Counted from the first letter of the stretch, positions 1 to 9,040 are shown. The stretch is 64,000 nt of DNA from Bacillaceae bacterium OF18-1A (GCA_027694045.1 JAQEWB010000011.1:7473-71472); one strand, 5' to 3'. Notes: generated by a model not told the origin, from the sequence alone. Program-made: numbers and translations.

Positions 1-77
1 GGGAAGCTTACTGCTCGTTAGTAAAGTGAACTTTAATCAGCGGATAAATGCGTGATAAAGCGAAAGGGGATGGAACC

Positions 78-1040
78 GTGAAACCAAAAGTATATATTGC
101 TGAACCAGTTCCAACGTTTGTAGAAAACTATTTATCGGAACACTGTGATTATGAAAAATGGGAGCAAAATGAGAAGATACCTCGTGATGTTCTACTAGAG
201 AAAATACGAGATAAAGATGGTTTATTAAATTTTGGATCTGCTATTAATGAAGAATTATTGGAGGCGGCTCCTAACTTAAGAGTAGTAAGCAACATTTCTG
301 TCGGTTATGACAATTTTGATTTACAAGCGATGGAAAAGCGAAATGTCATCGGAACGAATACACCGTACGTATTAGATGATACAGTAGCTGATCTCGTTTT
401 CGCTCTTATGTTATCTGCTGGTCGTCGTGTTTGCGAACTCGATTCTTATGTAAAAAATGGCGAGTGGAACGCTGAAATCGGAAAAGAACATTTCGGATTA
501 GATGTGCATCATAGCACAATCGGTATTATCGGAATGGGGCGAATTGGAGAAGCTGTTGCAAAACGAGCAAAATTCGGATTCGATATGAACGTTCTTTACT
601 ATAACCGTCGCCGTAAAGAAGAAGCTGAACAAAAATTTGATGCTACATACTGTGATTTACAAACGCTATTAAAACAATCTGACTTTATTGTTCTCCTTAC
701 CCCATTAACAGATGAAACGTATCATCTAATTGGAGAAAAAGAATTTTCATTAATGAAAGAAACAGCTATCTTCATTAATGCTTCTCGCGGAAAAACAGTA
801 GATGAAGAAGCGTTAATTCATGCACTAACAGAAAAGAAAATCTTTGCAGCAGGCATCGATACTTTTACTCAAGAGCCAGTGCAAAAAGATAACCCTCTTT
901 TATCATTACAAAATGTTGTAACTTTACCACACATCGGATCTGCAACATTAAAAACTAGGCAGCAAATGGCTATGACAGCCGCTGAAAATTTAGTTGCTGG
1001 ATTACAAGGAAAAACACCACCTAATATTGTTCGTGGATAA
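78..1040 (+). CDS. D-2-hydroxyacid dehydrogenase (glyoxylate/hydroxypyruvate reductase family)
   Basis: A 320-residue NAD(P)-dependent 2-hydroxyacid dehydrogenase that should interconvert 2-oxoacids and D-2-hydroxyacids in the cytosol. The Rossmann loop IGMGRIG lies mid-protein, [13 protein letters not shown] carries the catalytic Arg, and LPHIGSAT near the C-terminus carries the catalytic His, as in the GyaR/SerA superfamily. Length fits a two-domain enzyme without an ACT domain. I chose GTG at 78 because AAAGGGGA at 63-70 sits 7 nt upstream; the in-frame ATG at 48 has no ribosome site. Substrate (glyoxylate, hydroxypyruvate, 2-ketogluconate) cannot be decided from sequence. It is monocistronic, closed by a strong terminator. 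Confidence 0.88.
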   Translation: MKPKVYIAEPVPTFVENYLSEHCDYEKWEQNEKIPRDVLLEKIRDKDGLLNFGSAINEELLEAAPNLRVVSNISVGYDNFDLQAMEKRNVIGTNTPYVLDDTVADLVFALMLSAGRRVCELDSYVKNGEWNAEIGKEHFGLDVHHSTIGIIGMGRIGEAVAKRAKFGFDMNVLYYNRRRKEEAEQKFDATYCDLQTLLKQSDFIVLLTPLTDETYHLIGEKEFSLMKETAIFINASRGKTVDEEALIHALTEKKIFAAGIDTFTQEPVQKDNPLLSLQNVVTLPHIGSATLKTRQQMAMTAAENLVAGLQGKTPPNIVRG

Positions 1041-1044
1041 TGAT

Positions 1045-1078
1045 AAGGCAAGATGACATCGTCATCTTGCCTTTTTTT
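1045..1078 (+). terminator. Rho-independent terminator
   Basis: A 13-bp perfect stem (1045-1057 with 1061-1073) with a 3-nt loop, followed by a T run. It ends the dehydrogenase transcript. Confidence 0.9.
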
Positions 1079-1141
1079 GTTAACATATTTTTTTGTCGCC
1101 TGGAAATGATATGAACAAAAAAATCAATGGAGTGACAAAAA

Positions 1142-1981
1142 ATGAATCACGAATACACTTGCCCATATTTCACTTTTTCCACTCGTGGCACTACCGTTCA
1201 TTATGAATTGTACGAACATAAAAATAAAATAGAAAAACCTACTTTCGTACTCGTTCATGGATTTCTATCTTCCTCATTTAGTTACCGCCGCCTCATCCCT
1301 TTACTTTCGAAAGAAGGGACAGTTATCGCTCTTGATTTACCACCGTTCGGAAAAAGCGATAAATCGCATCTTTTTAAATATTCTTATCATAATTTGGCGA
1401 CTGTCATTATTGATTTAATCGAACATTTAGCACTATCAAATATTGTATTAGTCGGCCACTCGATGGGTGGACAAATTTCGCTCTATGTAAATCGTTTACG
1501 CCCTGAATTAATTTCAAAAACGATTTTATTATGTAGCTCTAGCTATTTAGCACGCGCGAACTTACCTTTAATGTATTCCTCTTACTTACCGTTCTTTCAT
1601 TTATACGTAAAGAACTGGATTATACGGCGCGGTATCGTTCATAACTTAATGAATGTCGTCCATGATCATTCATTAATTGACGATGAGATGAAGGAAGGTT
1701 ACTCTGCCCCTTTTTATGATAATCGTATATTCCCTGCCTTAACACGTATGATACGCGACCGCGAAGGTGACCTATCTTCAACCGAATTACAAAAAATCGA
1801 AACACCTACACTACTCATTTGGGGTGAAAAAGATCGCGTCGTCCCTGTTCATGTAGGTCATCGCCTCCATAAAGATTTACCGAATTCAACGTTCATCTCT
1901 TATGAAAACACAGGACATTTACTCCCTGAAGAAAAACCTGAACATGTTTATGAAGAAATCATTTCGTTTTCTGCACAATAA
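1142..1981 (+). CDS. Alpha/beta-fold hydrolase (YugF-like)
   Basis: A 279-residue soluble alpha/beta hydrolase. The oxyanion region VLVHGFLSSSFSYR precedes the nucleophile elbow VGHSMGGQ (Ser in GHSMG); the acid is probably Asp in IWGEKDRVVP and the base His in NTGHLLPEEKP close to the C-terminus, so the triad is complete. GGAGTG sits just before the ATG. In B. subtilis a homologous hydrolase (yugF) neighbours yugE and patB, and here a DUF1871 gene and a PatB-like lyase follow in the same way, so it is probably the yugF ortholog. Substrate unknown. It shares a bidirectional terminator with the convergent DUF1871 gene. Confidence 0.85.
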   Translation: MNHEYTCPYFTFSTRGTTVHYELYEHKNKIEKPTFVLVHGFLSSSFSYRRLIPLLSKEGTVIALDLPPFGKSDKSHLFKYSYHNLATVIIDLIEHLALSNIVLVGHSMGGQISLYVNRLRPELISKTILLCSSSYLARANLPLMYSSYLPFFHLYVKNWIIRRGIVHNLMNVVHDHSLIDDEMKEGYSAPFYDNRIFPALTRMIRDREGDLSSTELQKIETPTLLIWGEKDRVVPVHVGHRLHKDLPNSTFISYENTGHLLPEEKPEHVYEEIISFSAQ

Positions 1982-1986
1982 AGAAA

Positions 1987-2011
1987 AGGCTGTCGGAGCT
2001 TCCGACAGCCT
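1987..2011. terminator. Bidirectional terminator between convergent genes
   Basis: An 11-bp perfect GC-rich stem (1987-1997 with 2001-2011) with a 3-nt loop, lying between the stop codons of the hydrolase and the DUF1871 gene. Confidence 0.8.
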
Positions 2012-2261
2012 ACAATGAACAACTTCCACCTTCTTTTAATACAAGTAACTCTCTAGCTAACTTTTCACATTTTTCAAGCGCAGGTACTTCTTCAAAAGAC
2101 ATAAAGTATATATGTTGAATCTTCTTTGCGATGTATTTTGGATCGTCAAACACACTTGCGACGTTCACAACATCGCTTGCTTCTGTTTCATAAAACTCCG
2201 GCCCCATTTGAAACGGATCCCAATTTTTCACAACCTCTATCATCTTTTCATATGTACCCAT
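2010..2261 (-). CDS. DUF1871 family protein (YugE-like)
   Basis: An 83-residue acidic cytosolic protein beginning MGTYEKMIEVVKNWDPF. Its length and N-terminal pattern match the DUF1871 family, whose B. subtilis member is YugE. No catalytic motif, membrane segment or signal peptide is visible; a short cysteine-containing tail (GGSCSL) ends it. It lies between the hydrolase and patB-like genes as in B. subtilis, which supports the assignment. Function of the family is not known to me. Confidence 0.75.
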   Translation of the reverse strand: MGTYEKMIEVVKNWDPFQMGPEFYETEASDVVNVASVFDDPKYIAKKIQHIYFMSFEEVPALEKCEKLARELLVLKEGGSCSL

Positions 2262-2378
2262 CTGCTTCCCGCCTTTTCACTTTTTAATGCTTTTCTTTAT
2301 CCTATCACATCAGCTATTCTATAAGAAGAGAGAGAACTTTCATAACTTAACGGTTTTACAGAAGAAGGGGGCAAATGT

Positions 2379-3530
2379 ATGCAACTATTTCATAAAACAG
2401 TAAATCGTCGCGGGACACATAGTACGAAATGGGATACTTATAAAAACGAGGAACTTCTCCATGCTTGGATTGCTGATATGGATTTTGAAGTACCGAAACC
2501 AATTCAAACTGCCTTAAAAAAACGAATCGAACATCCTATTTTCGGCTATACACTTCCGCCTGAAAATATTGGAGATATTATTTGTAACTGGACGAAAAAA
2601 CAATACAATTGGGATATTCAAAAAGAATGGATTGTATTTAGTGCTGGAATTGTTCCAGCTCTTAGTACGAGCATACGAGCTTTAACGAAAGAAGGAGACT
2701 CTGTACTTGTACAACCTCCTATTTATCCACCATTTTTTGAAATGATCACAACAAATAACAGACAACTGTGTGAGAGTCCATTACATAAACAAAATGATAG
2801 CTATACGATAAACTTCGAGCATTTAGAAACACAATTTCAACAAGGCGTAAAACTTATGCTTCTTTGTAGTCCTCACAATCCAATCGGACGTGTTTGGACG
2901 AAAGAGGAACTTACAAAACTAGGATCGTTATGTACAAAATATAATGTAACCGTTGTCGCAGATGAAATTCATTCTGATATTATTTACGCCAATCATACGC
3001 ATACGCCGTTCGCTTCTTTATCTGAAGAATTAGCAGCGCGTACCATTACTTGCATGGCACCAAGTAAAACATTTAATATCGCTGGATTACAGGCGTCGAT
3101 CATTATTATCCCAAACGAGAAACTCCGTCACGCCTTTACATCTATTCAATATAGACAAGGCTTCCACGGATTAAATACATTCGCCTACACAGCGATGCAA
3201 AGCGCTTATACAGAATGTAATGACTGGTTAAACGAAATTCGATTATATATAGAAGATAACGCGCAATTCGCTTGCGAATACATTCAAAAGCACATACCTA
3301 CTCTTTCCGTAACGAAGCCAGAAGGTAGTTTCTTATTATGGATTGATTGCTCTCGCCTAAATCTTTCTCAAAATGAGCGCACCACATTACTTGAGGAAAA
3401 GGGAAAAATCATCGTCGAACCTGGTGAAAAATACGGATTAGGCGGCGAAGACCATATTCGAATTAACATCGGCTGTCCAAGGTCTGTTTTAGAAGAAATC
3501 TTAAATAGACTGCGCCATACGTTTTCATAA
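2379..3530 (+). CDS. patB: MalY/PatB family C-S lyase (cystathionine beta-lyase)
   Basis: A 383-residue PLP-dependent fold-type I enzyme. The block DEIHSDIIY and the Schiff-base lysine in APSKTFNIAGLQ are typical of the MalY/PatB subgroup; the C-terminal GEDHIRINIGCPR supplies the substrate-carboxylate Arg. B. subtilis PatB cleaves cystathionine to homocysteine, pyruvate and ammonia and can act as a cysteine desulfhydrase, so a role in methionine/sulfur metabolism is likely. GAAGGGGGC precedes the ATG. It is followed by a very long terminator, so it is probably its own transcription unit. Confidence 0.88.
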   Translation: MQLFHKTVNRRGTHSTKWDTYKNEELLHAWIADMDFEVPKPIQTALKKRIEHPIFGYTLPPENIGDIICNWTKKQYNWDIQKEWIVFSAGIVPALSTSIRALTKEGDSVLVQPPIYPPFFEMITTNNRQLCESPLHKQNDSYTINFEHLETQFQQGVKLMLLCSPHNPIGRVWTKEELTKLGSLCTKYNVTVVADEIHSDIIYANHTHTPFASLSEELAARTITCMAPSKTFNIAGLQASIIIIPNEKLRHAFTSIQYRQGFHGLNTFAYTAMQSAYTECNDWLNEIRLYIEDNAQFACEYIQKHIPTLSVTKPEGSFLLWIDCSRLNLSQNERTTLLEEKGKIIVEPGEKYGLGGEDHIRINIGCPRSVLEEILNRLRHTFS

Positions 3531-3531
3531 T

Positions 3532-3580
3532 ACAAAGGAGGTTATCTCAAATTGTTTTGAGATAACCTCCTTTGTCAGTT
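3532..3580 (+). terminator. Long-stem terminator of patB
   Basis: A perfect 20-bp stem (3532-3551 with 3555-3574) with a 3-nt loop and a T run. The arm contains an AAAGGAGGT sequence, so the hairpin would hide a Shine-Dalgarno-like motif. Confidence 0.85.
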
Positions 3581-3675
3581 TTTATCGGTAAATCAATATA
3601 TCTTAAAAATCGCTGATACATCTTGAGTTGTGGTCGATATATTTCAATAATCGCTGATATATTTTCAATTACGTT
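3576..3675 (-). repeat. Dispersed ATATCRGCGATT repeat, two degenerate units
   Basis: Between patB and sodC. Read on the minus strand it holds two copies of a unit with core ATATCAGCGATT followed by AATATATCGA, ending in a TTACCGA-like terminus. The same unit forms an exact 41-nt tandem array at 33.5 kb and single copies at 44.9 and 59.9 kb. No coding potential is seen. Confidence 0.7.
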
Positions 3676-3680
3676 CCACA

Positions 3681-3706
3681 AAAAAAGCTACCCTTCACGG
3701 TAGCCT
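3681..3706 (-). terminator. Terminator of sodC
   Basis: Stem 3687-3692 with 3699-3704 and a 7-nt T run on the minus strand, directly downstream of the sodC stop codon. Confidence 0.8.
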
Positions 3707-4246
3707 TTACTTTTTCTTCATATCCGATGCTTTCTTTACAATCACACCGCAAGCAATTCGATCACCTGATTTACCCGTTGGTTGTGTCATACCATCATCA
3801 GGTTTTTCTGTAATGATAATAGACGCACCATCTTTTCTATGAATCGTCGTTTTTCCTTCTGTAAGCGTTATATGCGGTGCATCAATTTCTGCTTTAATCT
3901 TTCCAGAACCGTCCGCAATTACGTTTGGTAAGTCACCATTTTCCGCACCCTTCGGATTGAGTAGTCCGTGCTTTTTATCATCTGGATTGAAATGATTCCC
4001 GGACGATTCAAAGTTAGGCGCTTTACACTCCCCAATTTCGTGTACATGTATGCCATGCGGACCTGGCGCGAAACCTTCCCCTTTAACCGTAATTTTCACT
4101 CCGCTTGTTTGCTGCACTACTTTTGCAGTTCCAACTTCATCGCCTGAAGCATTATGTAATTTCACATCAATTTCTTTCGGCTTCCCTTGGTCACAACCAG
4201 CCATCAGAAATAATAAACAACAACTGAAAAAAAGCCGTCTTTTCAT
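3707..4246 (-). CDS. sodC: Cu/Zn superoxide dismutase-like lipoprotein with altered metal ligands
   Basis: A 179-residue exported lipoprotein of the SodC family. GGAGGG lies 6 nt before the ATG at 4246, and the signal peptide ends in the lipobox LMAGC (Cys18), so it should be tethered outside the membrane. Copper ligands His67, His69 and His85 are present (GIHVHE, SGNHF), and zinc ligands His93 and Asp105. By eye alignment with human SOD1, the fourth Cu ligand (His120) is Thr146 in SIIITEKPDD and the Zn ligand His80 is Glu102. B. subtilis YojM also lacks Cu ligands and is described as a SOD paralog, so dismutase activity is uncertain. An in-frame ATG further upstream (4303) has no ribosome site. 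Confidence 0.85.
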   Translation of the reverse strand: MKRRLFFSCCLLFLMAGCDQGKPKEIDVKLHNASGDEVGTAKVVQQTSGVKITVKGEGFAPGPHGIHVHEIGECKAPNFESSGNHFNPDDKKHGLLNPKGAENGDLPNVIADGSGKIKAEIDAPHITLTEGKTTIHRKDGASIIITEKPDDGMTQPTGKSGDRIACGVIVKKASDMKKK

Positions 4247-4314
4247 TCTATTCCCTCCAAAATACATTCTGCCCTTAGATTGTCCGAGCATAGAGGGAAA
4301 CATACAAAAATGAA

Positions 4315-4491
4315 TTACTGTTTCTTTTCAGCTAACAGTTTTTCTTCGACTTTCTGTAATCGCTCTGCTTCTCGTTTTGAGACACGAATAAACATACGCC
4401 ACGTAGCGACCGCACCGATAATAAATAAAACACACACAATCCCTGGAATAATATATTCTGTTTTATCTTCCGGAAAATATAAAGGCATCAT
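4315..4491 (-). CDS. Small single-pass membrane protein
   Basis: A 58-residue protein with one transmembrane helix (about residues 13-32, IIPGIVCVLFIIGAVATW) and a charged, probably coiled-coil cytoplasmic tail rich in Glu/Lys (RVSKREAERLQKVEEKLL). AGGAG lies 8 nt before the ATG at 4491. I do not recognise a family. It is divergently oriented to kapB and lies upstream of sodC on the same strand. Confidence 0.6.
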   Translation of the reverse strand: MMPLYFPEDKTEYIIPGIVCVLFIIGAVATWRMFIRVSKREAERLQKVEEKLLAEKKQ

Positions 4492-4657
4492 ATAGACCAC
4501 TCCTTATTATGGGATTTATAAAAACATCAGAATTTTCTGTTATATCTTTTTACATTATAGTTGAACTGATTCATATTCTCAAGGGGCGTTCCGAACAGCG
4601 GATGTTTTCTTTGACTCCTTCTCACACTTTCCTTACTATAAACTTGAGGTGAAAAAT

Positions 4658-5041
4658 ATGAGAGAAACACTTGAAATTGGTGAAATCGTTACTGGTATTT
4701 ATAAAACAGGAAAATACATCGGCGAAATTACAAATAGCCGTCCTGGCAGTTATGTCGTAAAAGTATTGGCTGTTGTAAAGCATCCGACGCAAGGTGACTT
4801 ACATAACGTAAAACAAGCTGACGTACCATTTTTCCACGAAAGACGCGCTTTAGCTTTTCGTGAACAAACGAATATTCCAGAGCAAATGGTGAAGAAATAT
4901 GACGGAGAAATTCCTAATTATACAGAATCACTCAAATTATCATTAGAAACTCAAATACAGTCATTTTCTGAAGATGATTCACCTTTTGCGGCGCGCAGCC
5001 TAGAAACACTTCAGCAATTAAAGAACGACTACAAACTCTAA
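4658..5041 (+). CDS. kapB: Sporulation phosphorelay protein KapB
   Basis: A 127-residue protein matching KapB, which B. subtilis needs for KinB-dependent signalling into the Spo0A phosphorelay. The N-terminal beta-rich domain opens ETLEIGEIVTGIYKTGKYIG, a short SH3-like barrel, and the C-terminus is helical. GAGGTG at 4646-4651 is 6 nt before ATG 4658; an in-frame GTG at 4649 lies inside the ribosome site and is unlikely. No kinB lies next to it here, unlike in B. subtilis. The older name 'lipoprotein' is not supported: there is no signal peptide. Confidence 0.85.
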   Translation: MRETLEIGEIVTGIYKTGKYIGEITNSRPGSYVVKVLAVVKHPTQGDLHNVKQADVPFFHERRALAFREQTNIPEQMVKKYDGEIPNYTESLKLSLETQIQSFSEDDSPFAARSLETLQQLKNDYKL

Positions 5042-5052
5042 AAAAAAAACAA

Positions 5053-5087
5053 AACGACCAAATTACATGTTGTGCAATTTGGTCGTT
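5053..5087. terminator. Bidirectional terminator kapB/kapD
   Basis: A 12-bp perfect stem (5053-5064 with 5076-5087) with flanking A and T runs, placed between convergent kapB and kapD; the right arm covers the kapD stop codon. Confidence 0.8.
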
Positions 5088-5709
5088 ACTGTGTACTCAC
5101 TTTCTTTAACACTTTTGAAAAATCAACAAGTTCTCCTAACGTTGGAGGTGCTGGTTTCACTAAATACTCTTTATCTTTTTCTACTAATTTAAAAATATTG
5201 TATGTCGTCATCGCATCATCAAGCGCACAATGATGCTTACCCGTTCCTACTTTTCCATATGCCTCAATTGCTTTCCACAACCCTGTTTGATTTCGTTCTC
5301 CAAAAAACTTTTTATACTCCAGAGACAAATCACGACACTGCCCGAAGAATGGAAAAGCTACTCCCGCCATTTCACAATTATGTTTCAGCACTTTCATATC
5401 CATATTTCCCCACGTTACAATTGTCGGTTTATGGTTCTTTTCATACGCCGCCAGCTTCTCCACAAGTTCAGGAAATGAAATGCCTTTATCTACAACTTCT
5501 TGTTTAATTCCTAAAAATTTCTTACACCGATCCGTTAAAGAAGGAAATGTTTTCGGCCTGACATGTGATGAATACGTATCTTCTATCTTACAACCAACAA
5601 CTGAAACGAGTCCCACCTCAATAATCTCTGGGAAAAATCCTTTCGGTTTCTTTCTATGCTGGGGCATCGTAAACTCAAAATCCAAAAACAAAAATCGTTG
5701 TTCATCCAT
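5086..5709 (-). CDS. kapD: 3'-5' exonuclease KapD (inhibitor of the KinA sporulation pathway)
   Basis: A 207-residue DEDDh-type exonuclease. Exo I is FLDFEFT (Asp, Glu), Exo II is TWGNMDMKVL (Asp), and Exo III is HHCALDDA (His, Asp), so all five catalytic residues are present. In B. subtilis KapD, next to KapB, inhibits KinA-dependent sporulation when overexpressed. The convergent kapB/kapD arrangement supports the name. The real nucleic acid substrate is not known. It starts at ATG 5709 behind a GGACGGG ribosome site. Confidence 0.85.
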   Translation of the reverse strand: MDEQRFLFLDFEFTMPQHRKKPKGFFPEIIEVGLVSVVGCKIEDTYSSHVRPKTFPSLTDRCKKFLGIKQEVVDKGISFPELVEKLAAYEKNHKPTIVTWGNMDMKVLKHNCEMAGVAFPFFGQCRDLSLEYKKFFGERNQTGLWKAIEAYGKVGTGKHHCALDDAMTTYNIFKLVEKDKEYLVKPAPPTLGELVDFSKVLKKVSTQ

Positions 5710-5998
5710 ACGATCCCGTCCTTATCATTTTTGTCATTCCTTTCTATTTGATACTCCTACACGAACAAGCTCGAATGCTAATTCCGTTTTACATATTCAG
5801 ATTGGATGTATCTTATATATATGTCAAATGCCCACAAATATTTTTAAAAATACGAAAAAATGACTTACGCAGAAAATATGACAAAATCCCCCTGCGCATT
5901 TACATCCTCCATTTTTCTACTTTATAATGACGTTATGTGTGTTTCATCTAGTTCATTTTTGACACACTAAGAAAAGTGAATGAAAGGAGATGAGAGTT

Positions 5999-7324
5999 TT
6001 GCACGAAACAACGCAAGAACTCGCTAACTGGCAGTATTATTTTGCTATCGCAGTCTTTTTAATTACATATGCCATTATTATTTCTGAAAAAATTAACCGA
6101 GCTGTCATCGCACTTCTAGGTGCAGCATTCATGGTAATTGTGGGGGTTGTTGATTTACATAACGCCTTTACGAAACATATCGAATGGGGAACGATTACGC
6201 TACTTATTGGTATGATGATTTTGGTGAACATTACGAGTAAATCAGGTGTCTTCCAATACGTTGCCATTAAAGCAGCAAAGGGTGCTCAAGGAAATCCAAT
6301 TAAAATTTTAATTTCACTTTCCTTACTTACTGCGCTTGGTTCCGCATTTTTAGATAACGTTACAACTGTACTTCTTGTTGTTCCAGTTACTTTATCTATT
6401 ACGCGCATACTGCAAGTAAATCCTGTTCCTTATTTACTTTCTGAAATTATTTTTTCAAATATCGGAGGAACGGCAACTTTAATTGGTGATCCACCTAACA
6501 TTATGATTGGTTCTGCCAATAAACATTTAGACTTCAATGCGTTCTTACTAAATCTAGCACCAATCGTAATTATTATTATTGCCGTTACAGCAGCTATACT
6601 TTACTTCGTGTATCGTAAACAATTAATTGCTGATCCTGTACAAATTAAAAAATTAATGAGTTTAGATGAGAAACAATACATTAAAGATCCAGTGTTAATG
6701 AAAAAATCTTTAACAGTACTTGGACTTACAATTGTAGGTTTCATGACTCATTCCATTTTCCATATTGATGCAGCTATCATCGCCTTAACTGGTGCTACTG
6801 TCCTTATGTTAATTGGTGTGAAAGAACATGAAATTGAAGAAGTATTCGCAAGCGTAGAGTGGGTAACAATCTTCTTCTTCGCAGGGCTATTCGTACTCGT
6901 TGGAGGACTTATTGATATCGGTCTGATCAAAACGCTTGCTCAAAAAGTGATTGGCATAACAGGCGGGGATATTTCTCAAGCATCTATCCTTATTTTATGG
7001 GTATCTGGTATCGCATCTGCAACAATCGATAACATTCCATTCGTCGCAACAATGATTCCACTTATTAACGATATGGCAGTTGGGCTAGGTTTATCACCTG
7101 CTGACGCACAAGTCGACGTATTATGGTGGTCATTAGCATTAGGTGCTTGTCTAGGCGGAAACGGAACATTAATCGGAGCTTCTGCTAACGTAATCGTTGC
7201 AGGTATCGCAAGCCGTGAAGGTCATAAGTTTAGCTACATGGACTTCCTAAAAGTCGGTTTCCCAATTATGATCGTTTCATTAATCATTTCTCATATTTAT
7301 ATTTATTTCCGCTACCTTATGTAG
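5999..7324 (+). CDS. ArsB/NhaD family ion transporter
   Basis: A 441-residue integral membrane protein with about 11-12 predicted helices, of the ion-transporter (IT) superfamily. Conserved loops GGTATLIGDPPNIMIG and CLGGNGTLIGASANVIVAG are the two inverted re-entrant hairpins typical of ArsB, NhaD and CitT-like carriers; SAFLDNVTTV and ATIDNIPFVA are the matching DN motifs. The TTG at 5999 is chosen because AGGAG (5985-5989) lies 9 nt upstream, whereas the ATG at 5990 abuts the ribosome site. Substrate (arsenite, Na+/H+, dicarboxylate) cannot be fixed; no ars genes lie nearby. Confidence 0.85.
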   Translation: MHETTQELANWQYYFAIAVFLITYAIIISEKINRAVIALLGAAFMVIVGVVDLHNAFTKHIEWGTITLLIGMMILVNITSKSGVFQYVAIKAAKGAQGNPIKILISLSLLTALGSAFLDNVTTVLLVVPVTLSITRILQVNPVPYLLSEIIFSNIGGTATLIGDPPNIMIGSANKHLDFNAFLLNLAPIVIIIIAVTAAILYFVYRKQLIADPVQIKKLMSLDEKQYIKDPVLMKKSLTVLGLTIVGFMTHSIFHIDAAIIALTGATVLMLIGVKEHEIEEVFASVEWVTIFFFAGLFVLVGGLIDIGLIKTLAQKVIGITGGDISQASILILWVSGIASATIDNIPFVATMIPLINDMAVGLGLSPADAQVDVLWWSLALGACLGGNGTLIGASANVIVAGIASREGHKFSYMDFLKVGFPIMIVSLIISHIYIYFRYLM

Positions 7325-7326
7325 TA

Positions 7327-7358
7327 AAAAGCGCTCTGATAATCAGAGCGCTTTTTTT
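7327..7358 (+). terminator. Terminator of the ArsB/NhaD gene
   Basis: A 12-14-bp palindromic stem centred at 7341 followed by a run of eight T, directly after the stop codon. Confidence 0.85.
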
Positions 7359-7395
7359 CTGCAAAACATATCAAACTCTCAACAAAACGACAAAT

Positions 7396-7863
7396 TTACT
7401 CGTTATATCTCACTGGCTCATTTCGAATGATGAACAAATGAATCGGCAAGAACACCGAAAATGTGATGACATGAATAATCGTAAATAATATAGAGTTCGT
7501 TCCGTATCTGTCCAAAATAGCGTAAATCAAATAAATAGACAGTACAATTGAAACTGCTGTTGCTAGTAAACTTATGATTGGCACGAAGTTAAAGATGAAA
7601 CATGCAACATATATGCCGAACACTTTCCACCCTGCTTCTTCTTTCAAGAAGTCGGGTAATTTATCTTTCGCTAAATCTCCCCACGTCTTACTATTTATAA
7701 AAGGAATAAACGCCAGAACCCCATCCGTTGCACCATCATTTTTTGCCATCGTATAAAGTGCAAAAGCTGTTAACAAATACGAAATAATGGCCCAAATCAA
7801 TATAACAAGAATAAACGCAAAACTAAGAGCAAAGAAACCTGCTAGTAAGCCTTGATCTTCCAT
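7396..7863 (-). CDS. Four-helix membrane protein of unknown function
   Basis: A 155-residue hydrophobic protein with four likely transmembrane helices (about residues 8-36, 81-102, 103-122 and 123-146) and a polar loop between helices 1 and 2 containing KNDGATDGVLAFIPFINSKTWGDL. The 'GA.DGVLAFIPF' loop resembles small DUF5684-like membrane proteins, but I cannot name the family with certainty. A GAGGAGAGG ribosome site precedes ATG 7863. It is divergent from alkD. Confidence 0.65.
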   Translation of the reverse strand: MEDQGLLAGFFALSFAFILVILIWAIISYLLTAFALYTMAKNDGATDGVLAFIPFINSKTWGDLAKDKLPDFLKEEAGWKVFGIYVACFIFNFVPIISLLATAVSIVLSIYLIYAILDRYGTNSILFTIIHVITFSVFLPIHLFIIRNEPVRYNE

Positions 7864-7981
7864 CTCATCCTCTCCTCTCTACTCTCAACATATTTCATTA
7901 CGTGGCAAGTTATGTTTTAAAATTCATCCAAACTCTCTGTATAATAATAAGAGCAAGATAATTAGAGAGGAGAACAGACCT

Positions 7982-8695
7982 ATGCATCCATTTGTAAAAG
8001 CATTACAAGAGCATTTCACAGCCCATCAAAATCCTGAAAAAGCAGAACCGATGGCACGTTATATGAAAAACCACTTCCCATTTCTCGGTATTCAAACTCC
8101 CGAGAGAAGACAATTATTAAAAGACGTCATTCAAATACATACGCTTCCAGATAAACAAGACTTCCAAATCATCGTACGTGAACTTTGGGACTTGCCAGAA
8201 CGTGAATTTCAAGCAGCTGCACTCGATATGATGCAAAAATACAAAAAGCATATAAATGAGACTCACATCCCCTTTTTAGAAGAACTAATCGTTACAAAAT
8301 CTTGGTGGGATTCGGTTGATAGTATCGTCCCCACTTTTTTAGGTAGTATCTTCTTAAAACATCCAGAATTAATTTCTGCCTATATTCCAAAATGGATTGC
8401 ATCAGACAACATATGGTTACAGCGCGCCGCTATTTTATTCCAGCTAAAATACAAGCAAAAAATGGACGAAGAACTTCTTTTCTGGATTATTGGGCAACTC
8501 CATACCTCAAAAGAATTTTTCATTCAAAAAGCAATTGGCTGGGTTCTTCGTGAATATGCAAAAACAAATCCAGATGTAGTATGGGAATACGTGCAAAATA
8601 ACGAACTTGCCCCGCTCAGCAAACGAGAAGCAATTAAACATATTAAACAAAACTATGGAATAAATCACGAGAAAATAGGCGAGACTCTATCATAG
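7982..8695 (+). CDS. alkD: DNA alkylation repair glycosylase AlkD
   Basis: A 237-residue HEAT-like-repeat DNA glycosylase that removes N3- and N7-alkylated purines from DNA without base flipping. The length equals the characterised B. cereus AlkD, and the key residues fall at the published positions: Trp109 and Asp113 in SWWDSVD, Arg148 in NIWLQRAA, Trp187 in AIGWVLR. The protein is all-helical with no Cys-based metal site. GAGAGGAG stands before ATG 7982. It is monocistronic and is followed by the glycyl-tRNA synthetase leader. I see no Ada or LexA-type operator in front of it. Confidence 0.95.
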   Translation: MHPFVKALQEHFTAHQNPEKAEPMARYMKNHFPFLGIQTPERRQLLKDVIQIHTLPDKQDFQIIVRELWDLPEREFQAAALDMMQKYKKHINETHIPFLEELIVTKSWWDSVDSIVPTFLGSIFLKHPELISAYIPKWIASDNIWLQRAAILFQLKYKQKMDEELLFWIIGQLHTSKEFFIQKAIGWVLREYAKTNPDVVWEYVQNNELAPLSKREAIKHIKQNYGINHEKIGETLS

Positions 8696-8712
8696 ATAGA
8701 CGCGTTCCTCTA

Positions 8713-8741
8713 TTGAGATTTAAAATAGAACGTGTTAGAAT
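8713..8741 (+). promoter_or_regulatory. Sigma-A promoter of the glyQS T-box transcript
   Basis: TTGAGA at 8713-8718 and TAGAAT at 8736-8741 are separated by 17 nt, which would start transcription near 8748, just ahead of the T-box leader. Confidence 0.65.
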
Positions 8742-8747
8742 ATGTTC

Positions 8748-8957
8748 ATTATTATTAATATAAGTAGCGATGACGGACTTATAAGTACTTGCACAAAAAG
8801 CGATTCAGGGATAGTGAAAGCCTGAAGCCGCAAGGAAACGGCAGTCTCGAGCAATACATGATAAAGTGGATGCGCATTTTGTGCATCAACTAGGGTGGAA
8901 CCGCGGGCAAACGCTCGTCCCTAGGCAAATAAGCCTTGGGATGAGCGTTTTTTTATG
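8748..8957 (+). promoter_or_regulatory. T-box riboswitch (glycine) controlling glyQS
   Basis: The hallmark T-box sequence AGGGTGGAACCGCGGG lies at 8892-8907, and a 16-bp near-perfect terminator stem follows at 8911-8946 with a T run. The T-box side of the stem can instead pair to form the antiterminator when uncharged tRNA binds. Stem I with an AGCGATTCAGGG apical region occupies about 8755-8870. A GGC glycine codon at 8840-8842 is a candidate specifier, consistent with the downstream glycyl-tRNA synthetase, but I could not fold the leader to prove its loop position. Confidence 0.92.
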
Positions 8958-9040
8958 TTTTCAAAGCATATTTGCTCGTTTCACAAGTACGAAAGTACCG
9001 TCATCGCCAATACGTTAACTATCAAAAGGAGGATTTTCTT

